This document shows positions 17,080-26,277 of a stretch of DNA of 64,000 nt, in pieces. A program made the translations under genes and the position numbers. Below the pieces are notes generated by a model. It was not told the DNA's origin, made no database searches, and worked only from the letters and a program-made list of their open reading frames with translations. The stretch comes from RYN-230 sp963704995 (GTDB lineage: Bacteria > Actinomycetota > Actinomycetes > Streptosporangiales > Streptosporangiaceae): assembly GCA_963704995.1 (NCBI GenBank), contig CAVPIM010000012.1, positions 1 through 64,000 on the forward strand, written 5' to 3'. The stretch's first letter is position 1. Every line of letters starts with the position of its first letter.

Positions 17080-18400
17080 TTAGACGGTGTCACGTCCCCG
17101 CCGGGTCAGCGCGTCCACGGTGACCGCGGCGACGAGCACGAGCGCCGTCCACATCAACTGCGCCGGCGCCGTCAGGCCCAGCAGCTGCAGCCCGTTGGCG
17201 ATCACGCCGACGACAAGGCCGCCCAGCAGCGCGTCCAGCATCTTGCCCCGCCCGCCGAACAGGCTGGTGCCGCCGATAACCGCCGCCGCCACGGCGTTCA
17301 GCACGTTGGCTCCGCCGTTGACGCCGCTGGAGATCGACCCCAGGTAGGACGAGTAGATGATGCCGGTAATGCCGGCGGTCAGGCCGCACAGCGCGAACGC
17401 CAGCACGCGGATCCGGTTGGTGTTGACACCCGCCCGCCGGGCCGCCTCGGTGTTGCCGCCGATGGCGTAGATATAACGGCCGAACCGCGTCCGCCCGAGC
17501 AGCGTCGTGTAGACGACCAGCACGGCCAGCACGACCAGCACCACCCAGGGCAGCCCGCGCACGGCCAGGAACAGCGTGCCGCGGTTGGAGTTGCCCACCA
17601 GCACCACCACGATGCCCGCCACCGCGATCGTGGCGATCTTCAGCAGCGTGATGGACAGGGGCGGGGCGACCAGCCCGTTGACGCGCCGGCGGTGGTCCCT
17701 CAGGTACATCATCGGTGCCGGCCAGCGCCACCAGCACGATCGTGACGATCCAGCTGCCGGCCGCGCTCAGCGCGCCGCCCTCGATGTCGTTGAGGACGTT
17801 GTTGTTCAGCCGGATGACGCCGCCGTTGCCGATGCTCCCGGTCGCGTCGATCAGGAAGATCAGCAGGCCGGACAGGAACAGGTAGCCGGCCAGGGTGACG
17901 ACGAACGAGGGCAATCGCAGGCGGGTGATGATGATGCCCTGGACGGCCCCGTAGATTCCGGTCGCCACGAGCGTGGCCAGGATCGCGACCCACCAGGGCC
18001 AGCCCGTGGCCACCATCCACAGGGCGACGACCGCCCCGCAGGCCGCCGTGTAGCCGGCCGCCAGGTCGATCTCGCCGAGCAGCAGCACGAAGACCTCGGC
18101 CATGCCGAGGGTGATGATGAACGCGGCCTGGGTCATCAGGTTGACCAGGTTGCCCGCGGACAGGAAGACCGAGCTCTTGATCTGGAAGAAGATCACGATC
18201 ACGACGAGCCCGATGATGACCGGCAGCGCGCCGCTCCCGCCGCCGCGGACCTGCTTGGCCCAGATCCGCAGGTACTCGCCGACCGAGTTGGCCATCAGTT
18301 CCGCTGAGGCCCCGGTCCGGAGGGCGATGTCTTCCGGGCTGTCTGCCCCGTTATCCGCGGTGATCTCGCCCCGCTCTGGTGCTGGATTCGTGGATGTCAA
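17080..18400 (-). pseudogene. sugar ABC transporter permease (XylH type), frameshifted
   Basis: Permease of the ribose/xylose BPD_transp_2 family. A TTG start at 18400, preceded by GGGAGGG, begins a cytosolic leader. Membrane segments include LPVIIGLVVIVIFFQIKSSVF and the conserved LLGEIDLAAGYTA. Near 17708 one extra base breaks the frame; the continuation MMYLRDHRRRVNGL carries the rest, including GRYIYAIGGNTEAARRAGVN and FGGRGKMLDALLGG, to a TAA at 17080. Joined length 439 residues is normal. It lies four bases after the ATPase gene in one operon. The shift may be genuine or an assembly error. Confidence 0.9.
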
Positions 18401-18403
18401 GGG

Positions 18404-19195
18404 TCAGCCCTCCCGGCCGCTGTCGGGGGTACGGGCATCGTTGCCCGTGCGGCCGTTGCGTTGCAGGCCGCCCGTGGTCATCAGCTCGACCACGGACGAC
18501 GTGTCGTAGTCGGCCGCCGGGCCGACCGAGACCAGCCGCCCCAGATACAAGACAGCGACCCGGTCGGCGACCTGGAAAACGTCGGTCAGGTTATGCGAGA
18601 CCACGAGCACGGCGATCCCGCGCCCGGCCAGGCGCCGGATAAGCTCGAGGACCAGTTCCGTCTGGGACACGCCCAGGGCGGCGGTCGGCTCGTCCATGAT
18701 CACGAGCCTCGCGTCGAGCATCACGGCCTTGGCCACGGCCACGGACTGACGCTGCCCGCCGGACAGCGAGCCGACCGGCTGGCGGATGTTGCGTACCGTG
18801 ACGACGCGCAGGTCGCTGAGGGTCTGCTTGGCCATCTTCTCCATGGTCACCTCGTCCAGCAGCACATGCCGCCGTTTCTCGTGACCAAGGAGCATGTTCG
18901 CGACGATATCGAGGTTGTCACAGAGGGCGAGATCCTGGTAAACGGTGGCGATCCCGGCGTCGGTGGCGTCCCTCGGGGAGCGGAAGTGCACCTGCTGGCC
19001 CTGCCAGACGATCTGCCCGTGCGAGGGTTCCCAGATTCCGGAGATGGTCTTGATCAGAGTTGACTTGCCGGCCCCGTTGTCGCCGACCAGGGCAGTGACC
19101 TGCCCGGCCGGGATCTCGAGGTCGATCCCGCTGAGCGCCTGCACCGGGCCGAAGTTCTTCCCGATGCCGCGCAGCTGCAGTAGCGGCCCGTCCAT
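18404..19195 (-). CDS. sugar ABC transporter ATP-binding protein
   Basis: 263 residues from the ATG at 19195 with a GGAA-type RBS. Walker A GDNGAGKST at 38-46, signature LSGGQRQ, Walker B LVIMDEPTAAL and the switch His in VSHNLTDV are all intact. It has one nucleotide-binding domain, like FrcA-type ATPases, not the duplicated RbsA/XylG form, so it should work as a homodimer with the XylH-like permease. It shares the segment LALCDNLDI and surrounding residues with the ABC domain of the kinase fusion at 21495-24062, showing the two are close paralogues. Confidence 0.94.
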   Translation of the reverse strand: MDGPLLQLRGIGKNFGPVQALSGIDLEIPAGQVTALVGDNGAGKSTLIKTISGIWEPSHGQIVWQGQQVHFRSPRDATDAGIATVYQDLALCDNLDIVANMLLGHEKRRHVLLDEVTMEKMAKQTLSDLRVVTVRNIRQPVGSLSGGQRQSVAVAKAVMLDARLVIMDEPTAALGVSQTELVLELIRRLAGRGIAVLVVSHNLTDVFQVADRVAVLYLGRLVSVGPAADYDTSSVVELMTTGGLQRNGRTGNDARTPDSGREG

Positions 19196-19310
19196 GGCTT
19201 GAGTTCCTTCGCTGATACCGGGCGAAGCCCGGCCCGCGGTGGCGGGCCGGGCTCCGTCTGCCGAGCTACCTGTCACTGCTGGTGTCCCGGTCGGCTATCC
19301 GACCTCGACG

Positions 19311-20522
19311 TCAACCCGAGATGCCCGCGGCCGAGCACGCACTGGCGTACTTGCCCGCGCACAGCTGGGAGGCCGGAACGAACTTGTCCGCGATGACGGT
19401 CGAGTTCATGTTAGACGTGGTCACCCAGGTCGGGGACAGCAGCGCGGACTTCACGGCCACATTGGCCGTGGTGTCCTGGGTGCTGCCGTTGACCAGGCTG
19501 GCCGGCGGCGTGATCCCGGCCCGGGTGTACATGGCCAGCGCCGCGGCGGCCTGGGCCTCCAGGTAGATGGGCTTGTACACGGTGCCGCACTGGTAGCCGG
19601 TCAGGATGTTCTGCAGGCCGGTCAGCGTGGCGTCCTGGCCCGTGGTCGGGAAGGTCTTGGCCTTGATGCCCTTGTTCGCCAGGTAGTGAATGATCGGCGC
19701 GCCGTTCTCGTCGTTCGGGATCAGCGCGGCGTTGATGGTCGGGTGGGCGGTGTACTGCTGCTGGAACTCACTCAGCGCGGTCGGCGGGTCCCAGGTGCCG
19801 GCCGGGTTGCTGACGTCCTTCCAGCCGGAGCTGAAGTGGGGCGCGAGCACTGCGTCGTAGCCCTGGGCGAACAGCGTCGCGTTGTTGTCGGTGGGCGCAC
19901 CCTTCATGACAATGACCTGCGGCTTCTTCACGCCCCAGGCGGCGACGCAGCTGACCAGTCCCTGGCCGATCAGCTTGCCGACCTGCACATTGTTAAAGCT
20001 CACGTAGTACTTGCGGCTGCCGCCGAGGACCAGCCGGTCGTAGTCGATGACCGCGACGCCGTGGGCCTTGGCGTAGGACTCGATGTGCGCGCCGACGCCG
20101 GAGTCCAGCGCGTCCACGACCAGCACGCTGGCGCCCTTGGTGATGGCCGTCTGGGCGTCGCTGAACTGGGTCGCGTCACTGCCCAGCGCGTTCTGCACCG
20201 TGTACTGCGACGACTTGAGCCCGGCCTTCTGGAACGACTCCTTCAGGTACGGGGCGTCGAACTCGACGTAGCGGGTGGACGACACGGTGTCCGGCAGGAT
20301 CACGGCGACGCTGCCCTTGCCCTTGGCGGCCAGCGGCTTGAGCGTGGCCATGGCCGAGAACGAGTTGTTGATCTGGCTGAGGGAGAGCTGCGGCACCGCG
20401 GCGGTGCTGCTGCCACCGCTTCCGGAGGAACCGGACGATGAGCTGCTGCCGCAGGCGGCGATGACGAGAGCCGCACTGCCGGCCACGGCCGTCAGCGCCA
20501 CTTTCTTGGTAACTGAATACAA
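19311..20522 (-). CDS. xylose-type sugar-binding lipoprotein
   Basis: 403 residues from a TTG at 20522 with GAGGTGG five bases upstream. The signal peptide MYSVTKKVALTAVAG ends in the lipobox VIAAC, so Cys24 is lipidated and the mature protein is membrane anchored. A Ser/Gly linker precedes the periplasmic-binding fold. The motif GQDATLTGLQNILTGYQCG followed by TVYKPI matches XylF-like D-xylose binders. It is the first transporter gene and has its own 260-bp AT-richer upstream region with direct repeats. Sugar specificity is inferred from the family only. Confidence 0.93.
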   Translation of the reverse strand: MYSVTKKVALTAVAGSAALVIAACGSSSSSGSSGSGGSSTAAVPQLSLSQINNSFSAMATLKPLAAKGKGSVAVILPDTVSSTRYVEFDAPYLKESFQKAGLKSSQYTVQNALGSDATQFSDAQTAITKGASVLVVDALDSGVGAHIESYAKAHGVAVIDYDRLVLGGSRKYYVSFNNVQVGKLIGQGLVSCVAAWGVKKPQVIVMKGAPTDNNATLFAQGYDAVLAPHFSSGWKDVSNPAGTWDPPTALSEFQQQYTAHPTINAALIPNDENGAPIIHYLANKGIKAKTFPTTGQDATLTGLQNILTGYQCGTVYKPIYLEAQAAAALAMYTRAGITPPASLVNGSTQDTTANVAVKSALLSPTWVTTSNMNSTVIADKFVPASQLCAGKYASACSAAGISG

Positions 20523-20680
20523 CGGAACCACCTCGCTGTGGGCGGGTACATGTCGGGGCGTATAGCCCGGCGGCTTCCCTTCAGCCGCCGCGCGCCCCCA
20601 TCTATCTGGGGAAACAGTAGGACGACAGGGATAAACAGGGCCGTAAACATCTCTGTAACGTCGTGAAAAAAGTATTAACA

Positions 20681-20718
20681 ACATTCGAGCGCCGATAATA
20701 GTTACCGCTCACATTCGA
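20681..20718 (-). promoter_or_regulatory. direct repeats upstream of the binding-protein gene
   Basis: ACATTCGA occurs at 20681 and again at 20711 (TCGAATGT in the gene's direction), exactly 30 bp or about three helical turns apart. The region 20523-20785 is the only AT-rich stretch nearby and must hold the promoter. OmpR-type regulators bind such direct repeats; that the adjacent regulator does so is inference. Confidence 0.45.
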
Positions 20719-20785
20719 ATTTGTGTCTGGCGTGAGACGAGCCCGAGACCCGGCTGAGACCGGAATGGCTTAGGCACGGCCGATT

Positions 20786-21493
20786 TCACTCGGCGGCGAT
20801 GCGGTAGCCGGCCCGCGGCTGGGTGAGGATCACCGGCTCGCTGTCGTCCGTTTCGAGCTTGGCGCGCAGCCGGCGGATGTAGACCCGCACGTACTCGGTC
20901 TCGGTCTCGTAGCCGCGGCCCCAGACCCGGCGCAGCAGGTGCGCGTGGGTCAGCAGCTTCCCCCGGTTGATGGCCAGCTCGCGCAGCAGCGCGAACTCCG
21001 TCGGGGTGAGATGGACGGCCACCCCGTCCCGGCGGACCTGCTGGCTGGCCAGGTCGATCTCCACCTGGCCGATGGTGATCACCGGCGGGACGCTCTGCGG
21101 GGCCGTGTCGGCGGGGCGGGTGCGGCGGAGCGTCGCGGTGATCCGGGCCAGCAGTTCCTCGATGCTGAACGGCTTGGTCAGGTAGTCGTCCGCGCCCATG
21201 TTGAGCGCGGTGACCTTGTCCCGTTCGCCGCCGCGGGCGGACACCACGATGATGGCGACCGAGGAGCGTTCCCGGATCAGCTGGCACAGCTCGAACCCGT
21301 CGATCTCGGGCAGCATGAGGTCGAGCAGCACGATGTCGGGGTCCTCGGTCTCCAGCAGGTTCAGCGCCCGCAGCCCGTCCGCGGAGACCACGGTGTCGAA
21401 CCCCCGTACCGCGAGGTTGGACCGGATCAGGTCCACGATGTTCGGGTCGTCCTCGACCACCAGGGCGCGGGTGGTGCCGGTCTGCTTGAGCAT
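20786..21493 (-). CDS. OmpR-family response regulator
   Basis: 235 residues. The receiver domain (1-120) has the acidic pair E15/D16-type VVEDDPN, the phospho-acceptor Asp58 in IVLLDLMLPEIDGFE, and the Lys of YLTKPFS. The C-terminal winged helix (about 135-230, LTPTEFALLRELAINRGKLL, then RVYIRRLRAKLE) is of the KdpE/PhoB type. The start follows the kinase stop by one base, so the kinase and regulator form a cognate, coupled pair. Divergent targets are likely the sugar-importer genes immediately downstream. Confidence 0.95.
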   Translation of the reverse strand: MLKQTGTTRALVVEDDPNIVDLIRSNLAVRGFDTVVSADGLRALNLLETEDPDIVLLDLMLPEIDGFELCQLIRERSSVAIIVVSARGGERDKVTALNMGADDYLTKPFSIEELLARITATLRRTRPADTAPQSVPPVITIGQVEIDLASQQVRRDGVAVHLTPTEFALLRELAINRGKLLTHAHLLRRVWGRGYETETEYVRVYIRRLRAKLETDDSEPVILTQPRAGYRIAAE

Positions 21494-21494
21494 C

Positions 21495-24062
21495 TCAGCT
21501 GGCTCCCCTCGCCGGCGCCGGCACGGTCCGGCTGGCCGTCCCGGTCTCCGGCCCGCCGCCGGCGGGCAGGGTATCCGCCGCCGGGTTCTCGGGGTTCTCC
21601 ACCGGCAGGCAGATCCGGAAGGTGGTGCCCTGGCCCGGCTGGACGAGCTCCATCCGGCCGCCGTGGGCCTCGACGATGCCGCGGGCGATGGACAGCCCCA
21701 GGCCGGACCCGGAACTGGGCGAGCGGTGGCGGCGCATGGGCTCGAACGGGGCCTGCGCGACGTCAGCCGGCATTCCGGGCCCGTTGTCGGCCACGCTCAC
21801 CAGGACGGTATCGGAGCCGTCGAGGCTCGCCGTGACCAGGACCCGGGTGCCCGGGGGATTGTGGCCGACGGCGTTGGCCAGCAGGTTCACGAAGACCTGT
21901 TCCAGGCGGTCGTGGTCGGCCCAGATGGCGGGCAGGCCGTCCGCGCACCGCACGCTGACCCGCAGCGCACCGGACGGGGGCAGGCAGGCGATCGCGGCGT
22001 CGAGGACCAGGGGCATGTCACACCAGTCCCGCTGCAGCTGCAGGATGCCGGACTCGATCGCGGAGAAGCGCAGCAGGTCGTCCACGAGCCGGCCGAGCCG
22101 GGCCGACTCAGCCGCGATCCGGGTCAGGAACCGCTGCTCCGAATCCTCATCCCAGGTCACGTCGGTCTGGAGCAGGCTGGAGGCGTACCCCCTGATCGCC
22201 GTCAGCGGGGTACGGAGCTCGTGACTCAGCCGGGACAGGAAGCCGCGCTGCAGCTCACGGGACCGGCGCAGCGCAGCAGTCTCCTGGTTGGCGAACCAGG
22301 CCTCCTCGCGCTCCAGCGCCAGCCGCAGCGAGTGGGCCGCGTCCTCCAGCAGGGCCGCGGAGTCCGCGGGCAGCGGCCCGTCATGCCAGCGGGCGACCAG
22401 CGCCGCCTGGCTGTCGGGGGCGGGGAAGGCCACCGTCAGCAGCCGCTCGTCATCGTCGCTTCTCGGCTGTGCGGTCACGTCCTGGCCGCGCCGGGCCAGG
22501 GCCAGCCCGGCCGCCCGCAGGGCGGCCGGGCTCGCGGCCGCGGAAGGGGGGTCGTGCGGCCCGTGGCGGCCTGGATCGGCCGGATCGGGCAGGTCGGCCA
22601 GGCTGGCCGCCGCCCGGCAGGCCGGCGGCGCGCCGGGACGCTGGACCACCAGCGCCACCTCGTCGGCCTCCAGGCCCCGGCGGAGCAGCTGGAGGGCGAT
22701 GCCCAGCCCGTCAGCGACCGGGGTCGGGCCGGCCAGGGTCTCCAGCATTTCCCGGATGGTCTCCAGCACCCGGTTGCGGGAGGTGACCTCGTCCAGCAGC
22801 CGGTCCCGCTCGATCGCGCCGGCCGCGTACCCGGCGTACAGGGTGGCCAGGTCGAGGTCGTCGCGCTGCGGCTTGCCCGCCGTGGCGCGGAACACGGTGA
22901 TGACGCCGAGGATCCCGCCCGGGCCCAGCACCGGGACCGACCAGGAGCTCGCGACCTTCGCCGACCTGGCCTCCTCGGCGAAGGCCGTCCAGGCCGCCCC
23001 CACCTGGACGTCTTCCTCGACGATGGGGCATTGCGCGGTGGCGGCCAGCCCGACGGGACCCCCGGCCGGGCCCAGCGGCAGCTCGGACCAGGCGGACAGC
23101 AGCGGAGGCGCCAGGCCCAGCGAGGCCGCGCACACCAGCCTGGACTGCGCGAGCAGGTGGATGCACAGCCGCTCGCTGCCCAGCGCGGCGCCCAGCGCGG
23201 ACAGGATCAGCGCCAGGCTCGACGAGGGGTCCGCCGACACCAGCCGGTCGGCGAGGCCGTGCAGCCGGGTCAGCTGCCGCCGCGCGGACGCGTCCACCTC
23301 CTGGCCGGACACCAGGGCCACGACGTCGCCGGGATGCACCTCGCTCGGCGCCACCTCGGCGACGAGCTGGCCGTACCGGAGCACCGCGATCCGGTCCGCC
23401 AGCCGGAACATCTGGCTGATGTCGTGGCACGCGAGCAGGACCGTGGTGCCCTGCGCGCGGACCCGCGCGATCAGCTCTTCCACCAGGGCCGATTCCTGCA
23501 CGCCGAGCGAGGCGGTGGGCTCGTCGAGGAGCAGCAGCCGGGGCTGGTGCGCCATGGCCCGGGCCACCGCCACCAGCTGGCGCTGGCCACCGGACAGGGA
23601 CCGGACGGAGCGTTCCGGGTCGTTGAGCGGCACGCCGAGCTGCTCGAGGATCGCCGCGGCGTCCCGGCGCATCCGGATGCTGGACAGCAGCTGGCGGCGG
23701 CGCTCGCGGCCGAGCATCACGTTGGAGGCGATGTCCAGGTTGTCGCACAGGGCCAGGTCCTGCCAGACCACCGAGACACCCTGGCGCTTGGCGCCCTGCG
23801 GGTCCGCCGGGACCGGCAGGCCGTCCAGCGCGATCACGCCCGAGGTCGGCGTGATGTCCCCCGCGATGCACCGGATCAGCGTGCTCTTGCCCGCGCCGTT
23901 CTCGCCGGCCAGGGCGACGAGCTCACCCGCGCGTACCGTGAGATCCACCCCGTCCAGGGCGGTCAGCGGGCCGAAACGGACCCGGAGCCCGGACACCGCG
24001 AGTTGCACGGGCGCCCGGGCCCCCGGGGCCTGCGGTCCCGGGGCTAGGGGTGCTGGATGCAC
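21495..24062 (-). CDS. fusion of sugar-ABC ATPase, two GAF-like regions and sensor histidine kinase
   Basis: About 855 residues from a GTG at 24062 (another GTG at 24008 would start right at the ABC domain; no clear RBS for either). Residues 20-240 are a complete ABC ATPase of the sugar-importer type: Walker A GENGAGKST at 53-61, signature LSGGQRQ at 156-162, Walker B LLLLDEPTAS, switch CHD. Residues about 265-430 and 440-590 look like GAF sensor domains. HisKA follows with His614 in LSHELRTPLTAIRGY, then an HATPase domain with N box NLLANAVGHNP, DNGPGMP and GSGLGLSIARG. It has no membrane segment. It shares strong local identity with the importer ATPase at 18404 and is coupled to the response regulator. 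The likely role is transport-linked sugar sensing; this is inference. Confidence 0.93.
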   Translation of the reverse strand: MHPAPLAPGPQAPGARAPVQLAVSGLRVRFGPLTALDGVDLTVRAGELVALAGENGAGKSTLIRCIAGDITPTSGVIALDGLPVPADPQGAKRQGVSVVWQDLALCDNLDIASNVMLGRERRRQLLSSIRMRRDAAAILEQLGVPLNDPERSVRSLSGGQRQLVAVARAMAHQPRLLLLDEPTASLGVQESALVEELIARVRAQGTTVLLACHDISQMFRLADRIAVLRYGQLVAEVAPSEVHPGDVVALVSGQEVDASARRQLTRLHGLADRLVSADPSSSLALILSALGAALGSERLCIHLLAQSRLVCAASLGLAPPLLSAWSELPLGPAGGPVGLAATAQCPIVEEDVQVGAAWTAFAEEARSAKVASSWSVPVLGPGGILGVITVFRATAGKPQRDDLDLATLYAGYAAGAIERDRLLDEVTSRNRVLETIREMLETLAGPTPVADGLGIALQLLRRGLEADEVALVVQRPGAPPACRAAASLADLPDPADPGRHGPHDPPSAAASPAALRAAGLALARRGQDVTAQPRSDDDERLLTVAFPAPDSQAALVARWHDGPLPADSAALLEDAAHSLRLALEREEAWFANQETAALRRSRELQRGFLSRLSHELRTPLTAIRGYASSLLQTDVTWDEDSEQRFLTRIAAESARLGRLVDDLLRFSAIESGILQLQRDWCDMPLVLDAAIACLPPSGALRVSVRCADGLPAIWADHDRLEQVFVNLLANAVGHNPPGTRVLVTASLDGSDTVLVSVADNGPGMPADVAQAPFEPMRRHRSPSSGSGLGLSIARGIVEAHGGRMELVQPGQGTTFRICLPVENPENPAADTLPAGGGPETGTASRTVPAPARGAS

Positions 24063-24159
24063 GGGCTGACCAGAGGGCGGCTGGGGACGCTCATAGGGAC
24101 ATTCTCGCCGGCATCGTGGCTGCTCACCACCTATCGGCCGGCCGCGGGCGCCGCGCCGC

Positions 24160-24190
24160 TTGACTCCGTACCGGAGTACGGCTGTTAGCT
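24160..24190 (+). promoter_or_regulatory. mer-like MerR operator/promoter
   Basis: TTGACT (24160-24165), a 19-bp spacer containing the dyad CCGTAC-CGGA-GTACGG, and TTAGCT as -10 (24185-24190). The 19-bp spacing with a central dyad is the hallmark of MerR-activated promoters, and the sequence closely parallels the classical mer operator. The expected start point is at or next to the merR ATG, so the transcript would be leaderless. Confidence 0.75.
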
Positions 24191-24197
24191 TGCCGGC

Positions 24198-24635
24198 ATG
24201 GAGGGGTTGACGATCGGGAAATTCGCCGAGGCCGAAGGGGTCGGCGTGGAGACCGTGCGCTTCTACCAGCGGCGCGGCCTGCTGGCCCGGCCCGCGCGGG
24301 GCAGGTCCGGATTCGCCGAGTACACCGACGACGACCGGTGGCGGCTCGCCTTCATCCGCCGGGCCCGGCGGCTCGGCTTCACCCTGGCCGAGATCGGTGA
24401 CCTGCTCGGCCCGGCCGAGGCCCGGTCCACCGAGGAGATCGTCCGGGCTGCCGAGGCGAAGCTCGGCGCGATCGCCGGCCAGCTCGCCGAGCTCGCCCGG
24501 CTGCAGGGCCGGCTTCGCCGCCTGGTCCAGGTCTGCGCGCACGGCAGCAGCGACGACTGCCTGGCCCTGCAGTTCGGCGATGGGCAGCCCGGCGATGGCC
24601 AGCCCAGAGATGGGCCGGTTCCCTGCCGCTGGTGA
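24198..24635 (+). CDS. MerR-family transcriptional regulator
   Basis: 145 residues. The N-terminal winged helix reads MEGLTIGKFAEAEGVGVETV and RFYQRRGLL, then a coiled coil (from about 80 to 112). In Hg-responsive MerR three Cys bind the metal. Here the position equivalent to Cys82 is not Cys, while a later pair is present in VCAHGSSDDCLAL, so a different metal or ligand is likely. The C-terminus contains imperfect GDGQP repeats. It is divergent from the kinase-fusion operon and followed 12 bases later by the threonine-synthase-like gene. No merA/merT genes are present. Confidence 0.88.
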   Translation: MEGLTIGKFAEAEGVGVETVRFYQRRGLLARPARGRSGFAEYTDDDRWRLAFIRRARRLGFTLAEIGDLLGPAEARSTEEIVRAAEAKLGAIAGQLAELARLQGRLRRLVQVCAHGSSDDCLALQFGDGQPGDGQPRDGPVPCRW

Positions 24636-24647
24636 GAATGCTGGCTG

Positions 24648-25910
24648 ATGGGCATGATCACCCTCGTGCCCTACTCTGCCCTCACGCACCTCGAATGCTC
24701 GCGCTGCGGCACCCGGTACGACGCCCGCCAGGTGCAGGGCACCTGCTCGTGCGGGTCGCCGCTGCTGGCCCGCTACGACACGGGGTGGGTCCGCGCGCAG
24801 CTGTCCCGCGACGACCTCGCGGGACGGCCGCCCGACCTGTGGCGCTATCACGAGCTGCTGCCGGTCACCAGCGCCAGCCGGGTCATCAGCCTGGGGGAGG
24901 GCATGACCCCGCTGCTGGCCCTGCCCCGGCTGGGCCGGGCGCTCGGGGTGCCCCGGCTGTGGATGAAGGACGAGGGGCTGACCCCCACCGGCACCTTCAA
25001 GGCCCGCGGCGCGGCCGTGGGGGTGTCCCGGGCCGCGGAGCTCGGTGTCACCGGCGTGGCCATGCCCACCAACGGCAACGCGGGCGCGGCCTGGGCGGCG
25101 TACGCCGCCCGCGCCGGGCTGCGCAGCCTCATCGTGATGCCGGCCGCCGCGCCCTCCATCACCCACGCCGAGTGCGCGGCGGCCGGCGCGGAGCTGTACC
25201 TGGTGGACGGGCTCATCGGGGACGCGGGCGCGATGGTCGCCGCGGCCCTCCCCGGCCGTCCTGGCTACCAGGACGTCTCTACCCTCCGCGAGCCCTACCG
25301 GCTGGAGGGCAAGAAGACCATGGGGTACGAGATCGCCGAGCAGCTCGGCTGGCGGCTGCCGGACGTGATCGTCTATCCGGCCGGCGGCGGGGTGGGCATC
25401 ATCGGCATCCACAAGGCGCTGCGGGAACTGCGTGAGCTGGGCTGGGTTGACGGCCCGCTGCCCCGGCTGGTCGCGGTGCAGGCGGCCGGCTGCGCGCCGA
25501 TCGTGGCCGCCTTCACCAGCGGCGCCGCGGAGAGCCAGCCCTGGCCGGACGCCCGGACCGTCGCCTTCGGCATCACGGTGCCCAAGGCGCTCGGTGACTT
25601 CCTGGTCCTGCAGGCGGTGCGGGACACCGGGGGGACCGCCGTCGCCGTGACCGACGAGGCGCTGCTGGCGGACCAGCGCGAGACCGCCCGGCTGGAAGGC
25701 AGCCTGATCTGCCCCGAGGGGGCAGCCTGCGTCACCGCCGTCCGGCAGCTCCGCGAGTCCGGCTGGCTGGCGGCCAGTGACGAGGTGGTCGTGCTGAACA
25801 CCGGAACCGGGCTGAAGTACCCGGACCTGGTGGCCGTGGACCTGCCGGTACTCGCGCCCGGTGCGGTGCTCCCGGGCCTGGCGGCGCAGCCCTTGCTGCA
25901 CGCCGAGTGA
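24648..25910 (+). CDS. threonine synthase-like PLP enzyme
   Basis: 420 residues (ATG at 24648 or 24654). A zinc-ribbon-like start CSRCGTRYDARQVQGTCSCG precedes the fold-type II PLP domain. The PLP lysine lies in TPTGTFKARGA, the phosphate-binding loop in YPAGGGVGIIG, and the substrate loop around TNGNAGAAWAAYA. This matches the ThrC family, which converts O-phosphohomoserine to threonine, although actinobacterial paralogues of this layout may act on other substrates. It is probably co-transcribed with merR. Confidence 0.88.
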   Translation: MGMITLVPYSALTHLECSRCGTRYDARQVQGTCSCGSPLLARYDTGWVRAQLSRDDLAGRPPDLWRYHELLPVTSASRVISLGEGMTPLLALPRLGRALGVPRLWMKDEGLTPTGTFKARGAAVGVSRAAELGVTGVAMPTNGNAGAAWAAYAARAGLRSLIVMPAAAPSITHAECAAAGAELYLVDGLIGDAGAMVAAALPGRPGYQDVSTLREPYRLEGKKTMGYEIAEQLGWRLPDVIVYPAGGGVGIIGIHKALRELRELGWVDGPLPRLVAVQAAGCAPIVAAFTSGAAESQPWPDARTVAFGITVPKALGDFLVLQAVRDTGGTAVAVTDEALLADQRETARLEGSLICPEGAACVTAVRQLRESGWLAASDEVVVLNTGTGLKYPDLVAVDLPVLAPGAVLPGLAAQPLLHAE

Positions 25911-26004
25911 GCACGCGGGCAGGAATCCGGCCGGGAGATGTGTGTGCGGGCCACTTCGGGGAAGCTGGCGGCCACGGGCCCTCGGCTACAGGAGGTTGTT
26001 TCCC

Positions 26005-26250
26005 ATGACCTACGGCGGCAGCGTCGCGCTGATCGTCATCGGCGCGATTTTGAGATTTGCCATCAGCTACTCGCCCGCGAATGTGAACCTGCAGCTCGTC
26101 GGCGTGATCCTGATGATTGCGGGTGTCATCGGCCTGGTCGTCTCCCTGGTGTGGATGTTCGGGCGCAGGCGCCGGACCGTCACCACGACCAGGACCCCGA
26201 ACGCGACCGAGGTCTACGAGGAGCGCCGCTACACCGAGCCCCCGCTCTAA
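26005..26250 (+). CDS. DUF6458 small membrane protein
   Basis: 81 residues from the ATG at 26005, with AGGAGG at 25990; an upstream in-frame extension lies inside the previous gene. Two membrane helices (SVALIVIGAILRFAI and LQLVGVILMIAGVIGLVVS) are followed by a basic, cytosolic tail RRRRTVTTTRTP. This is the actinobacterial DUF6458 family, of unknown function. Confidence 0.85.
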   Translation: MTYGGSVALIVIGAILRFAISYSPANVNLQLVGVILMIAGVIGLVVSLVWMFGRRRRTVTTTRTPNATEVYEERRYTEPPL

Positions 26251-26277
26251 ACCTGGCCAGCAGGCCAGGCAGGCCAG

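Noticed and set aside
21198..24047. A 949-residue plus-strand open frame opposite the kinase fusion
   Set aside because: It is the antisense shadow of a strongly conserved gene; the composition is Arg/Gly/Pro-rich with no domain.
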